A stretch of 64,000 bases of DNA from Mesorhizobium sp. WSM2240 (lineage in GTDB: Bacteria; Pseudomonadota; Alphaproteobacteria; Rhizobiales; Rhizobiaceae): assembly GCF_040438645.1 (NCBI RefSeq), contig NZ_CP159254.1, forward strand, positions 42,086 through 106,085. Direction: 5' to 3'. This document shows, piece by piece, positions 35,511-43,947 of this stretch (position 1 is its first letter; each line of letters starts with the position of its first letter). Made by a program: the position numbers and the translations under genes. The notes under the pieces were generated by a model. The model had not been told where the DNA came from and did no database searches. It saw nothing but the letters and a program-made list of their open reading frames with translations.

Positions 35511-36740
35511 TCAGGCCAATATTGGCTCGGGCCGATCCGGCGTCTCGATTAAAATCGCTTGGCGGAGGGGCTTGAAGGCCGTGCGAATTTCGGCCGTCAT
35601 GAACTTGGGTTGCTCCCAAGCCGCGAAATGTCCGCCCCTCGGCAGTGTGTTGAAGTGTATGAGGTTCGGATATGCCTTTTCAACCCAGCTCCTTGGTGCT
35701 TCGTACATCTCGTCCGGGAATACACTGCAGGCCGTCGGAAGCCTCACGCCCTTGGCAGCGAAGAAAGAGGTTCCTGCGACCGTATTCTCCCAGTAAAGAC
35801 GAGCCGCAGAAATCGCAGTGTTCGTGAGCCAGAAGAGCGTCACGTTGTCGAGAACGTCGTCGCGGGTGAGGCCTTCTTCCACTCCGGCGAAAGATCTCGC
35901 GATCATAGCGTGGCTTTTCCAGTCGTGATCGATCATGAATGCTGCCAATCCGACAGGCGAATCTACCAGTCCAGTCAGGGTTTGCGGACGCGTGCCCATC
36001 ATGAAGGCGTAGGCGAACTTGTTCTCGCGGATTTGTTCACAGGCTTTCCTCTCCTCATCCGTAAGGTCCGCCGGCAGCGGGTAGCCGGACCAGATCACCG
36101 CATCCACGTCAGGCGGTACCACTTCGGGCATATTAGTATGTATTCCGATCAGACCTTGCGGCTCCTGGATGCCCATAAAATTGACGACGATGGAGCCCCA
36201 ATCACCGCCTTGCGCCAGGTATCTCTGGTAGCCAAGGCGGGCCATCAGCTCGGCATAAGCGCGCGCGATACGGTCGGGATTCCAGCCCGTGGCGGTCGGC
36301 TTCCCCGAAAAGCCGTAACCCGGCATCGATGGAATAATAACGTGAAATGCGTCCGCTTCGCCTCCGCCCTGCGCGGTTGGATCGGTCAGCGGCTCGATAA
36401 GCTTCATTTGCTCTATTATCGAGCCCGGCCAGCCATGCGCAATTAGGAGCGGAACGGCATTCTCATGCTTCGAACGAACGTGAATGAAATGGAAGTCGAG
36501 ACCGTCGATTTCCGTGAGGAAGTGCGGGTACGAGTTGATTTTTCCTTCGATTCTGCGCCAGTCGTACTCGTCGGCCCAGTAGCGCGCAAGTTCCTGGATT
36601 GTCTCGAGTTTTACGCCCTGCGACTGATCCGAGACAGTTTCCCGCTCGGGCCATCGCGTGGCTCTGACACGACGCTTGAGTTCGAGAAGATCTTCTTCCG
36701 GAATGTCAACGCGGAATGGCCGGATCGAATTGTCAGGCAT
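35511..36740 (-). CDS. epoxide hydrolase family protein
   Basis: A 409-residue protein. The N-terminal EHN domain (RPFRVDIPEEDLLELKRRVR) is followed by an alpha/beta-hydrolase core: oxyanion motif LIAHGWPGSIIEQ, nucleophile Asp in AQGGDWGSIVVN, and catalytic His in LPRGGHFAAWEQP. It should open epoxides by water addition in the cytosol. ATG at 36740 begins the family's N-terminal motif; the frame continues to 36893 without support. It stands alone. Confidence 0.9.
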   Translation of the reverse strand: MPDNSIRPFRVDIPEEDLLELKRRVRATRWPERETVSDQSQGVKLETIQELARYWADEYDWRRIEGKINSYPHFLTEIDGLDFHFIHVRSKHENAVPLLIAHGWPGSIIEQMKLIEPLTDPTAQGGGEADAFHVIIPSMPGYGFSGKPTATGWNPDRIARAYAELMARLGYQRYLAQGGDWGSIVVNFMGIQEPQGLIGIHTNMPEVVPPDVDAVIWSGYPLPADLTDEERKACEQIRENKFAYAFMMGTRPQTLTGLVDSPVGLAAFMIDHDWKSHAMIARSFAGVEEGLTRDDVLDNVTLFWLTNTAISAARLYWENTVAGTSFFAAKGVRLPTACSVFPDEMYEAPRSWVEKAYPNLIHFNTLPRGGHFAAWEQPKFMTAEIRTAFKPLRQAILIETPDRPEPILA

Positions 36741-37103
36741 GCTGGTTCTCCCCGTTTGCACGGCAGGGATCGGCCCTACCGGCGGACAACAATATGCCGG
36801 CCGGCAGGACCGGCGCTGATGCCTCGTGAGGGTGCCGAACGGCGGATCAAACACGGTGCGCCGAAGTCGGCTCGGTCGCGACGACGGACCCATTTTTACA
36901 GGATTTGGCGGCCGCAGTCACGGGACTTGCTGGGTTAAGTCTAGGGCTTACGAAGGTCGCTTGCGATCGAATGGCGCGATTGATGCGACGGCTGCAATTG
37001 AAACAAGGACTGCCTAGCGGAATGGAGGCTTTCCACGCGACATTGCCAAAACGCCTTCCGCTTTCGGCCCAGCTTGCTTGAGATCGCCTCCGCGGTGGCT
37101 CTA
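36741..37103. other. 363-bp gap
   Basis: No gene is supported; the promoter of the epoxide hydrolase gene should lie near 36750-36850. Confidence 0.4.
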
Positions 37104-37334
37104 CTAGGCCGAAAAGGTCACTCGCACGCCCCGCTGCCGGAAATAAGCCTGCATCAGCTTGCGCCCTGAACGGTTGTTCTGTGCGAGCCTGGTCGGATCA
37201 AACACTGCCTCTTTCAACCCTTCCCGTGTCAGCGCTGCTTTGAGGCTCGCTATATGTGTGTCGATGTCGGCATTGTCTGATTGCAGCGATGCATAGATGC
37301 TGTCGGTTGCCTCGGCCACGGTTGGCTCGCTCAC
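37104..37334 (-). CDS. small conserved-looking protein, unknown function
   Basis: A 76-residue acidic N-terminal, basic C-terminal protein (SEPTVAEATDSIYASLQSDN ... AQNNRSGRKLMQAYFRQRG). GTG at 37334 is preferred because AAGGAG lies 8 bases upstream; the ATG at 37382 has no such site. No family is recognised. The C-terminal KLMQAYFRQRGVRVTF looks DNA- or RNA-binding. It stands alone. Confidence 0.55.
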   Translation of the reverse strand: MSEPTVAEATDSIYASLQSDNADIDTHIASLKAALTREGLKEAVFDPTRLAQNNRSGRKLMQAYFRQRGVRVTFSA

Positions 37335-37667
37335 GATCGTACTCCTTACGTTGTTGGGGTAACCTAGATTGGCGGCTTTCACGGCGGCCGCGTAGCCGAT
37401 GCCACCGCACGATGTGCCCCGACACGCGACCCAAGCTGCAGGCCCCGACTGTGAGAGGTGTTTGGATCCACTCTGTCAGCGTGACCGCCACGCTCCCACT
37501 GTAATCGCATCCCGAAGCTCTGGCGAACTCGCCTTGACGCTTGTTCTCTTGAACGGCGGCTTACCTCAAAGGGACCCCGGAACCGGACCGGCGGCTTCCG
37601 GCCCCTTAAGCCGTGATGCTGACGGCCCCGTTTGTCCTCTGGCCAATCAAGGCCGAGGAGAACTCAC
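37335..37667. other. 333-bp divergent intergenic region
   Basis: Lies between the small protein and the recombinase gene and should hold both promoters. No attachment-site repeat could be paired by eye. Confidence 0.4.
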
Positions 37668-38300
37668 ATGGGCCATTCTCGATTCGATGATGCTAGTCGC
37701 GAGCGCGCGGCTTGGAATGCAGGCAAGAAGGTAGGCACTAAGCGTCCGTTCACTCAGAAGCAGATCTGGGCGATCCGGTTTTTCCTCGATCGCGAAAGAC
37801 GCATACGGGACCGCGCGCTGTTCGATCTTGCAATCGACAGCAAGCTTCGTGGCTGCGACCTGGTCAAGATCAGGATTCGCGATGTGGTCGCCGGACCAGA
37901 GATCAGGACTCGCGCGATCGTCGTTCAGCAAAAGACGGGGCGGCCGGTCCAGTTCGAGATCACCAGCGACGTGAGAGCCAGCCTTCTCATCTGGCTCGAA
38001 CGGCGTGGCGGCACAGTGGAGGACTATGCCTTCCCGAGCCGGGTCGACCATTCACACCACATGAGCACGAGGCAATACGCGCGCTTGGTCGACGAGTGGG
38101 TGACCGCGATCGGCTTGCGTCCGGAGGAGTACGGCACACATTCGCTCCGTCGCACGAAGGCGTCGATGATCTACAAGGCGACGGGCAACATCCGCGCCAT
38201 CCAGATCCTGCTTGGTCACTCCAAGATCGAGAACACGGTGCGCTATCTTGGCGTCGACGTGGAGGACGCGCTGCTCCTGGCAGAGCGGACCGAAATTTGA
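37668..38300 (+). CDS. short stand-alone tyrosine recombinase
   Basis: A 210-residue integrase that is mostly catalytic domain, without the usual long core-binding N-terminus. Catalytic residues: Arg in SKLRGCDLVKIRIRDV, His-x-x-Arg in YGTHSLRRTKASM, His in ILLGHSKIENTVRYLG with the Tyr at the end of that motif. ATG 37668 is chosen for GAGGAG 8 bases upstream. Compact recombinases of this type are scattered through rhizobial genomes. It could resolve dimers or move a nearby cassette; no attachment site was found. Confidence 0.82.
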   Translation: MGHSRFDDASRERAAWNAGKKVGTKRPFTQKQIWAIRFFLDRERRIRDRALFDLAIDSKLRGCDLVKIRIRDVVAGPEIRTRAIVVQQKTGRPVQFEITSDVRASLLIWLERRGGTVEDYAFPSRVDHSHHMSTRQYARLVDEWVTAIGLRPEEYGTHSLRRTKASMIYKATGNIRAIQILLGHSKIENTVRYLGVDVEDALLLAERTEI

Positions 38301-38897
38301 CGTTGGGCGGTCATCCGACGGAAACCCGGATGACCGCTTTGACCAGCGTTAAATCGACGAGTCCACGACGGGGTGGGAAACGGACTGGCGGGTTTGGGGC
38401 GGCTACGTCGAGAAAGCTGACCTTCACCGAGTGAACAAGCTTCGGCGGCAACGCGCCCTCATGTCGGCCATAGACGCGAACTTTGCCTCCGCCCAGAAGC
38501 AGACATTGCGGTTGACCACGCTGGAGGTCGTGGCTGCGCCAGATGCTTCCGTTGGCGCGAGTGCCGTTGAACAACCGGAGGCGGATCTCATTCAAGCCGT
38601 TCGGCGAGGGCCGATAAAACGTCAGTTGTCCCGTTTTGACACTCGACGACCATCGATGGAGAGTGTCGACCGCGGTTCGTCATCCACCAGTTGGCAAGCG
38701 CCAACAAGCTCCGGTGACGGTCGACCCCCGGGGCATCCATATATGAAATTACTATGAGATCGGCTGGCGGCCCCTCTCGAATTTATATCCCTCATCCGCC
38801 AATTCTCCCGCCACAACCAAGGCATCCATCGCGCGCATCATCGACGGCCGACGGATGCTGCGCGCGCCCACATGGTCACATCCGATTGGAGCCCCGA
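38301..38897. other. 597-bp stretch ahead of the kdp operon
   Basis: Open frames exist on both strands but lack starts with ribosome-binding sites. The last 140 bases should contain the kdp promoter and KdpE-binding site; a unique palindrome could not be picked out. Confidence 0.45.
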
Positions 38898-38981
38898 ATG
38901 CTTGATGTTCTTTTGCTGGCGATCGGCCTCGGCTTTTTCGCTCTTTCCATCATCTACGGCTTGGCCTGCGACAGGCTTTGA
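38898..38981 (+). CDS. 27-residue membrane peptide leading the kdp operon
   Basis: The peptide has one hydrophobic helix ([19 protein letters not shown]) and ends ACDRL. Such a peptide precedes kdpF in many proteobacterial kdp operons. It is distinct from KdpF, which follows after 11 bases. It probably associates with the pump, but no function is established. Confidence 0.62.
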   Translation: MLDVLLLAIGLGFFALSIIYGLACDRL

Positions 38982-38992
38982 GGAGAACGACG

Positions 38993-39082
38993 ATGATTTT
39001 CGACTACGCCCTGGGTGGCCTCGTGACCGTGCTGCTCCTTGGCTACCTCATCTATGCGCTTGTCCGCCCGGAACGGTTCTGA
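38993..39082 (+). CDS. kdpF: K+-transporting ATPase small subunit KdpF
   Basis: A 29-residue single-helix peptide ([20 protein letters not shown]) ending RPERF, the KdpF hallmark. It stabilises the KdpABC complex. AGGAG lies 7 bases upstream of the ATG; kdpA follows after 8 bases. Confidence 0.88.
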   Translation: MIFDYALGGLVTVLLLGYLIYALVRPERF

Positions 39083-39090
39083 GGGTTTCC

Positions 39091-40794
39091 ATGACAATCA
39101 ATGGCTGGATACAGATCGCTCTTTTTTGCGTGATCGTCGTTGCGCTGGTAAAGCCGCTCGGCGGCTACATGGCGCGCGTCTTCAACGGCGAGCGCACTTT
39201 GCTTTCGCCCGTACTGCACCCCATCGAGCGCGGTCTTTACGCGCTCTCCGGCATCGACGGGCGTCAGGAGCAGCACTGGCTGACCTACGCGGTGGCGATG
39301 CTGCTCTTCAATGCGGCCGGCTTCGTACTGCTGTTCGCCTTGCAGCGCCTGCAAGGCGCGCTGCCGTTCAACCCGATGGGGTTTGGCGCGGTGACGCCGG
39401 ACTCCTCCTTCAACACCGCCGTCAGCTTTGTCACCAACACCAATTGGCAGGGCTATGGCGGCGAGAGCACGATGGGCTACCTCGTTCAGATGGCCGGGCT
39501 CACCGTGCAGAACTTCGTCTCGGCAGCCACCGGCATTGCCATCGCCATGGCCCTGATCCGCGGCTTCTCGCGCGCTTCCGCGCGCACGGTTGGCAATTTC
39601 TGGGCCGATCTGACTCGCGGCACGCTCTACATCCTGCTGCCGATCTGCGTCATCTATGCGCTGGTCCTGGTGTTCCAGGGCGTGCCGCAGACGCTGTCGT
39701 CCTATGTCAACGCCACAACGCTCGAAGGCGCCGAGCAGACCATCGCGGTCGGCCCGGTGGCGTCGCAGCTTGCGATCAAGATGCTGGGCACGAATGGCGG
39801 CGGCTTCTTCAACGCCAACTCCGCACACCCGTTTGAGAACCCGGACGCGATCACCAATCTCCTCCAGATGGTGTCGATCTTCGCCATAGGCGCGGCACTC
39901 ACCAACGTGTTCGGCCGCATGGTCGGCGACGAACGGCAGGGCTGGGCAATACTTGCCGCCATGGGCGTGCTGTTCCTCGCTGGCGTCGCCGTCACCTACT
40001 GGGCGGAAGCAGCCGGCAACCCGGCTTTCACAGCGCTGGGGATCGAGGGCGGCAACATGGAAGGCAAGGAGGTGCGCTTCGGGATCGCGCTGTCTGCCCT
40101 CTTCGCGGTCATCACCACGGCGGCCTCCTGCGGCGCGGTCATCGCCATGCATGACAGCTTCATGCCGCTCGGCGGCATGATACCGCTGATCAACATGCAG
40201 CTTGGCGAGGTGATCGTCGGGGGAGTCGGCGCCGGCCTCTACGGCATGCTCCTGTTCGTCATCCTGGCGATCTTCATCGCCGGCCTCATGGTCGGACGCA
40301 CGCCGGAATATCTCGGCAAGAAGATCGAGGCCAAGGAGGTCAAGATGACCATGCTGGCCATCCTGTCGCTGCCGCTGGCGATCCTCGGCTTCACGGCGAT
40401 GGCCGTGGTCCTGCCGACCGGCGTGGCGTCTCTTGCCAATACGGGTCCGCACGGTCACTCGGAAATCCTCTACGCCTACACCTCTGGGGCCGCCAACAAC
40501 GGCAGCGCCTTCGCCGGACTGTCCGCCAATACGCTTTGGTACAATCTGACAATCGGTCTCGCCATGCTGGCCGGCCGCTTCCTCGTCATTATTCCGGTGA
40601 TGGCGATCGCCGGCTCGCTTGCGGCAAAGAAGCGCGTTCCGGCTTCGGCGGGCACGTTTCCCACCCATGGCGGACTGTTCATCGGACTGCTCGTCGGCAT
40701 CGTGCTGATCGTCGGTGGCCTCACCTTCTTTCCGGCACTCGCAGTCGGCCCCATCGTCGAACATCTCGCGATGATGGCCGGCCAGACATTTTGA
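39091..40794 (+). CDS. kdpA: K+-transporting ATPase subunit KdpA
   Basis: A 567-residue membrane protein, normal length. It has about ten helices and the four K+-selectivity loops typical of the SKT superfamily, for example [30 protein letters not shown] and [14 protein letters not shown]. It forms the high-affinity potassium entry channel of the KdpFABC pump. The ATG at 39091 matches the family's N-terminus; the frame is open further upstream only by chance. Confidence 0.95.
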   Translation: MTINGWIQIALFCVIVVALVKPLGGYMARVFNGERTLLSPVLHPIERGLYALSGIDGRQEQHWLTYAVAMLLFNAAGFVLLFALQRLQGALPFNPMGFGAVTPDSSFNTAVSFVTNTNWQGYGGESTMGYLVQMAGLTVQNFVSAATGIAIAMALIRGFSRASARTVGNFWADLTRGTLYILLPICVIYALVLVFQGVPQTLSSYVNATTLEGAEQTIAVGPVASQLAIKMLGTNGGGFFNANSAHPFENPDAITNLLQMVSIFAIGAALTNVFGRMVGDERQGWAILAAMGVLFLAGVAVTYWAEAAGNPAFTALGIEGGNMEGKEVRFGIALSALFAVITTAASCGAVIAMHDSFMPLGGMIPLINMQLGEVIVGGVGAGLYGMLLFVILAIFIAGLMVGRTPEYLGKKIEAKEVKMTMLAILSLPLAILGFTAMAVVLPTGVASLANTGPHGHSEILYAYTSGAANNGSAFAGLSANTLWYNLTIGLAMLAGRFLVIIPVMAIAGSLAAKKRVPASAGTFPTHGGLFIGLLVGIVLIVGGLTFFPALAVGPIVEHLAMMAGQTF

Positions 40795-40807
40795 CAGGAA
40801 CGGCATC

Positions 40808-42904
40808 ATGGCCAAATCCGACACAATCAGCCTTTTCAGCGGCAGCATCATCAGGCCGGCGATCGGCTCTGCCTTCGTAAAGCTCGATCCGAGAGTGCAG
40901 TTGCGCAATCCAGTCATGTTCGTGGTCGAGGTCGTGGCGGCGCTGACCACGCTGCTCTTCATCCGCGACCTCGCGACAGGGGGCGAGAATCTCGCCTTCT
41001 CGTTTCAGATCATCCTCTGGCTTTGGTTTACGCTTCTGTTCGCCAACTTCGCCGAAGCTGTCGCGGAAGGGCGCGGCAAGGCCCAGGCCGACACGCTGCG
41101 CAAGGCGCGCTCTGAAACGCAGGCGAAGCTGCTCGCGGACGAAGCCGCCTCCGACTACAAGCTGGTCCCGGGCACGAGCCTGAAGCCGGGCAATATCGTT
41201 CTCGTGGAGGCAGGCGACATCATACCCTCCGATGGCGAAGTCATCGAGGGCGTCGCTTCGGTCAACGAAGCGGCGATAACGGGCGAATCGGCCCCGGTCA
41301 TTCGCGAATCGGGCGGCGACCGCTCGGCGGTAACCGGCGGTACCCAAGTTCTATCCGACCAGATCAAGGTGCGGATCACGGCGGCGGCCGGTTCGACCTT
41401 CCTCGATCGAATGATCAGCCTCGTCGAAGGTGCCTCGCGCCAGAAGACGCCGAACGAGATCGCCCTCAACATCCTGCTGGCCGGTATGACTATCATCTTC
41501 GTGCTGGCGGTCGCCTCGATCCCGAGTTTTGCCATCTATGCAGGCGGGTCGATCCCCGTCATCGCCCTGGTCGCGCTTTTCGTCACGCTGATCCCGACCA
41601 CGATCGGCGCGCTGCTGTCGGCGATCGGCATCGCCGGGATGGACCGGCTCGTCCGCTTCAACGTGCTTGCAATGTCGGGCCGGGCAGTCGAAGCGGCCGG
41701 CGACGTGGACACGCTTCTTCTCGACAAGACCGGAACCATCACGCTCGGCAACCGCCAGGCGACGGAATTCCTGCCCGTGCGGGGCGTTGACGCACGCGAG
41801 CTTGCCGATGCGGCGCAGTTGGCTTCGCTCGCCGACGAGACGCCCGAAGGTCGCTCCGTCGTGGTGCTCGCCAAGGAAAAATACGGCATTCGCGGCCGCG
41901 ACATGCAGCAGCTCCACGCCAATTTCGTGCCCTTCACCGCGCAGACGCGCATGAGCGGCGTCGACGTCGAGGGCAGTTCGATCCGCAAGGGCGCGGTCGA
42001 CGCCATTCTCGCCCATGTCGGCGCCAATCCGAATGCGGCGCTCGCCGTCAGTGGCTCGACAGCTGTCGGCACGCGGGCGTCGAGCGACAGTATCCGTGAA
42101 ATCCGCGCCATCGCCGACGAGATCGGCAAGGCCGGCGGCACGCCGCTCGCCGTTGTTCGCAACGGGCGTCTCCTCGGCATCATCCATCTGAAAGACATCG
42201 TCAAAGGCGGCATAAAGGAGCGTTTCGCCGCCTTAAGGCAAATGGGCATCCGCACCGTGATGATCACCGGCGACAATCCCATGACTGCGGCGGCAATCGC
42301 CGCCGAGGCGGGCGTCGACGACTTCCTAGCCCAGGCGACGCCCGAAGCCAAGCTTCAGCTTATCCGCGACGAACAGGCGAAAGGAAAACTCGTCGCCATG
42401 TGCGGCGACGGCACGAATGACGCGCCGGCGCTCGCCCAGGCCGATGTCGGCGTGGCGATGAACACCGGCACGATGGCGGCGCGGGAAGCCGGCAACATGG
42501 TTGATCTCGACAGCGACCCGACCAAACTGATCGAGGTCGTCGAGATCGGCAAGCAGCTTCTCATGACGCGGGGATCGCTGACGACTTTTTCCATTGCCAA
42601 TGACGTCGCCAAGTACTTCGCCATCATCCCGGCGATGTTCGTCGCCTTTTATCCGCAACTCCAGACGCTCAACGTGATGCGGCTCGGCACACCAGAAAGC
42701 GCGATCCTTTCGGCGATCATCTTCAACGCCTTGATCATCGTGGCGTTGATCCCGCTCGCCCTCAGAGGCGTAAAATACCGCGCGGTCGGCGCGGCAGCGC
42801 TGCTTCGCCGCAACCTTCTCATCTACGGCCTTGGCGGCGTCATCATTCCATTCGTCGGCATCAAGGTGATCGACGTAGCAATCACCGCGCTCGGCCTTGC
42901 ATAA
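40808..42904 (+). CDS. kdpB: K+-transporting P-type ATPase subunit KdpB
   Basis: A 698-residue P-type ATPase. The phosphorylation motif [14 protein letters not shown], actuator motif [10 protein letters not shown] and hinge motif [18 protein letters not shown] are intact, with the KdpB-specific short membrane part (about seven helices). It hydrolyses ATP to drive K+ uptake through KdpA. GGAACGGC lies before the ATG; 13 bases separate it from kdpA and 12 from kdpC. Confidence 0.96.
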   Translation: MAKSDTISLFSGSIIRPAIGSAFVKLDPRVQLRNPVMFVVEVVAALTTLLFIRDLATGGENLAFSFQIILWLWFTLLFANFAEAVAEGRGKAQADTLRKARSETQAKLLADEAASDYKLVPGTSLKPGNIVLVEAGDIIPSDGEVIEGVASVNEAAITGESAPVIRESGGDRSAVTGGTQVLSDQIKVRITAAAGSTFLDRMISLVEGASRQKTPNEIALNILLAGMTIIFVLAVASIPSFAIYAGGSIPVIALVALFVTLIPTTIGALLSAIGIAGMDRLVRFNVLAMSGRAVEAAGDVDTLLLDKTGTITLGNRQATEFLPVRGVDARELADAAQLASLADETPEGRSVVVLAKEKYGIRGRDMQQLHANFVPFTAQTRMSGVDVEGSSIRKGAVDAILAHVGANPNAALAVSGSTAVGTRASSDSIREIRAIADEIGKAGGTPLAVVRNGRLLGIIHLKDIVKGGIKERFAALRQMGIRTVMITGDNPMTAAAIAAEAGVDDFLAQATPEAKLQLIRDEQAKGKLVAMCGDGTNDAPALAQADVGVAMNTGTMAAREAGNMVDLDSDPTKLIEVVEIGKQLLMTRGSLTTFSIANDVAKYFAIIPAMFVAFYPQLQTLNVMRLGTPESAILSAIIFNALIIVALIPLALRGVKYRAVGAAALLRRNLLIYGLGGVIIPFVGIKVIDVAITALGLA

Positions 42905-42916
42905 GGACCAACAGAA

Positions 42917-43486
42917 ATGCTCGCACAGCTTCGCCCCGCGCTGGTCATGATCGTGGCCCTCACCCTCCTCACCGGCGTCGCCTATCCCCTCGCTGTCACC
43001 GGAATTGCGCAGACGGTCTTTCCCCGGCAGGCAAACGGCAGCCTGATCGAACGGGACGGCAAGGTGATCGGATCCGAACTCGTCGGCCAGTCGTTCACCG
43101 GAGAGCGTTATTTCCATACGCGCCCTTCGGCCGCCGGCGACGGCTATGACGCTGCGGCATCCGGCGGCTCCAATCTCGGCCCGACCAGCAAGAAGCTGAT
43201 CGAGCGTGTCACGGCCGACGCGGCGGCCCTCAGCGGCGAGAACCCCGGAGTTCCCGTGCCCGTCGACCTGGTGACGACGTCGGCAAGCGGGCTCGACCCG
43301 CATCTCTCGCCCGAAGCCGCACTTTTCCAGGCGCCGCGTGTCGCCAAAGCCCGCAATCTTCCGGAGGACCACGTGCGCCAACTCGTCGCCGCCCATATCG
43401 AGGACCGGATCGTGGGAATATTCGGCGAGCCCAGGGTCAACGTGCTGCGACTGAACTTGGCCCTTGACGCTGAAGCGGTACAGTAG
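42917..43486 (+). CDS. kdpC: K+-transporting ATPase subunit KdpC
   Basis: A 189-residue protein with one N-terminal helix ([20 protein letters not shown]) and a periplasmic domain with the family's [19 protein letters not shown] and [20 protein letters not shown] motifs. It acts as the chaperone-like subunit raising K+ affinity of the pump. Gene length and context are normal. Confidence 0.95.
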   Translation: MLAQLRPALVMIVALTLLTGVAYPLAVTGIAQTVFPRQANGSLIERDGKVIGSELVGQSFTGERYFHTRPSAAGDGYDAAASGGSNLGPTSKKLIERVTADAAALSGENPGVPVPVDLVTTSASGLDPHLSPEAALFQAPRVAKARNLPEDHVRQLVAAHIEDRIVGIFGEPRVNVLRLNLALDAEAVQ

Positions 43487-43495
43487 GAGGACGCG

Positions 43496-43947
43496 ATGCT
43501 GCGGATAACAGACCTGCTCAGCCTGGAAGACGTTGGTCTGGACGTCAGAGCTATGTCCAAGAAGCATGTGCTGCTGGAACTCGCCAGAATGCTGGCTGCC
43601 CAGTCAGGCTTGCCCGATACCGTATTTTCCAGGCGCTCACCGAACGTGAAAACCTGGGCACTACCGGATTCGGCCAAGGGATAGCGGTGCCGCATGCACG
43701 GCTCCGCGAGCTTGGGACGACCCATGCCGCCCTTGTCCGGCTGGCCGAGCCGGTGGATTTTGAAGCCGGCGACGATCGACCTGTCGATCTGGTCTGCGCT
43801 ATCATCGGACCTGAAGGCCCGACACAGGAGCCGTTCGAAGCGCTGGTCAGCGCGTGCCGCGTCTTGCGAAATCCGGAAACCCTGGCAAAGCTCCGGCAGG
43901 CGGGTAGCGCTGCCGCTGTTCACTCCATTCTGGCCGAGGCAGTTTGA
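43496..43947 (+). pseudogene. PTS EIIA (nitrogen-type) domain gene inside kdp, frameshifted
   Basis: The first frame reads LRITDLLSLEDVGLDVRAMS ... SGLPDTVF. Near 43628 the sense moves to a frame reading QALTERENLGTTGFGQGIAV and PHARLRELGTTHAALVRL, where the His of VPHAR is the phosphorylation site of EIIA-Ntr. The joined product would be about 150 residues, normal for PtsN. In enteric bacteria EIIA-Ntr binds KdpD and tunes kdp expression; a dedicated copy between kdpC and kdpD suggests the same control here. The break is in a TTTT run, so a sequencing error or programmed slip is possible. AGGAGG precedes the start, and kdpD overlaps the end. Confidence 0.75.

Noticed and set aside
39052..40962. 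636-residue open frame on the minus strand across kdpA
   Set aside because: Antisense of a fully recognisable kdpA; composition is His/Gln/Asp-rich as expected from a shadow frame, and it has no family pattern.
42326..43567. 413-residue minus-strand frame under kdpB/kdpC
   Set aside because: Antisense shadow; both sense genes have complete motifs.
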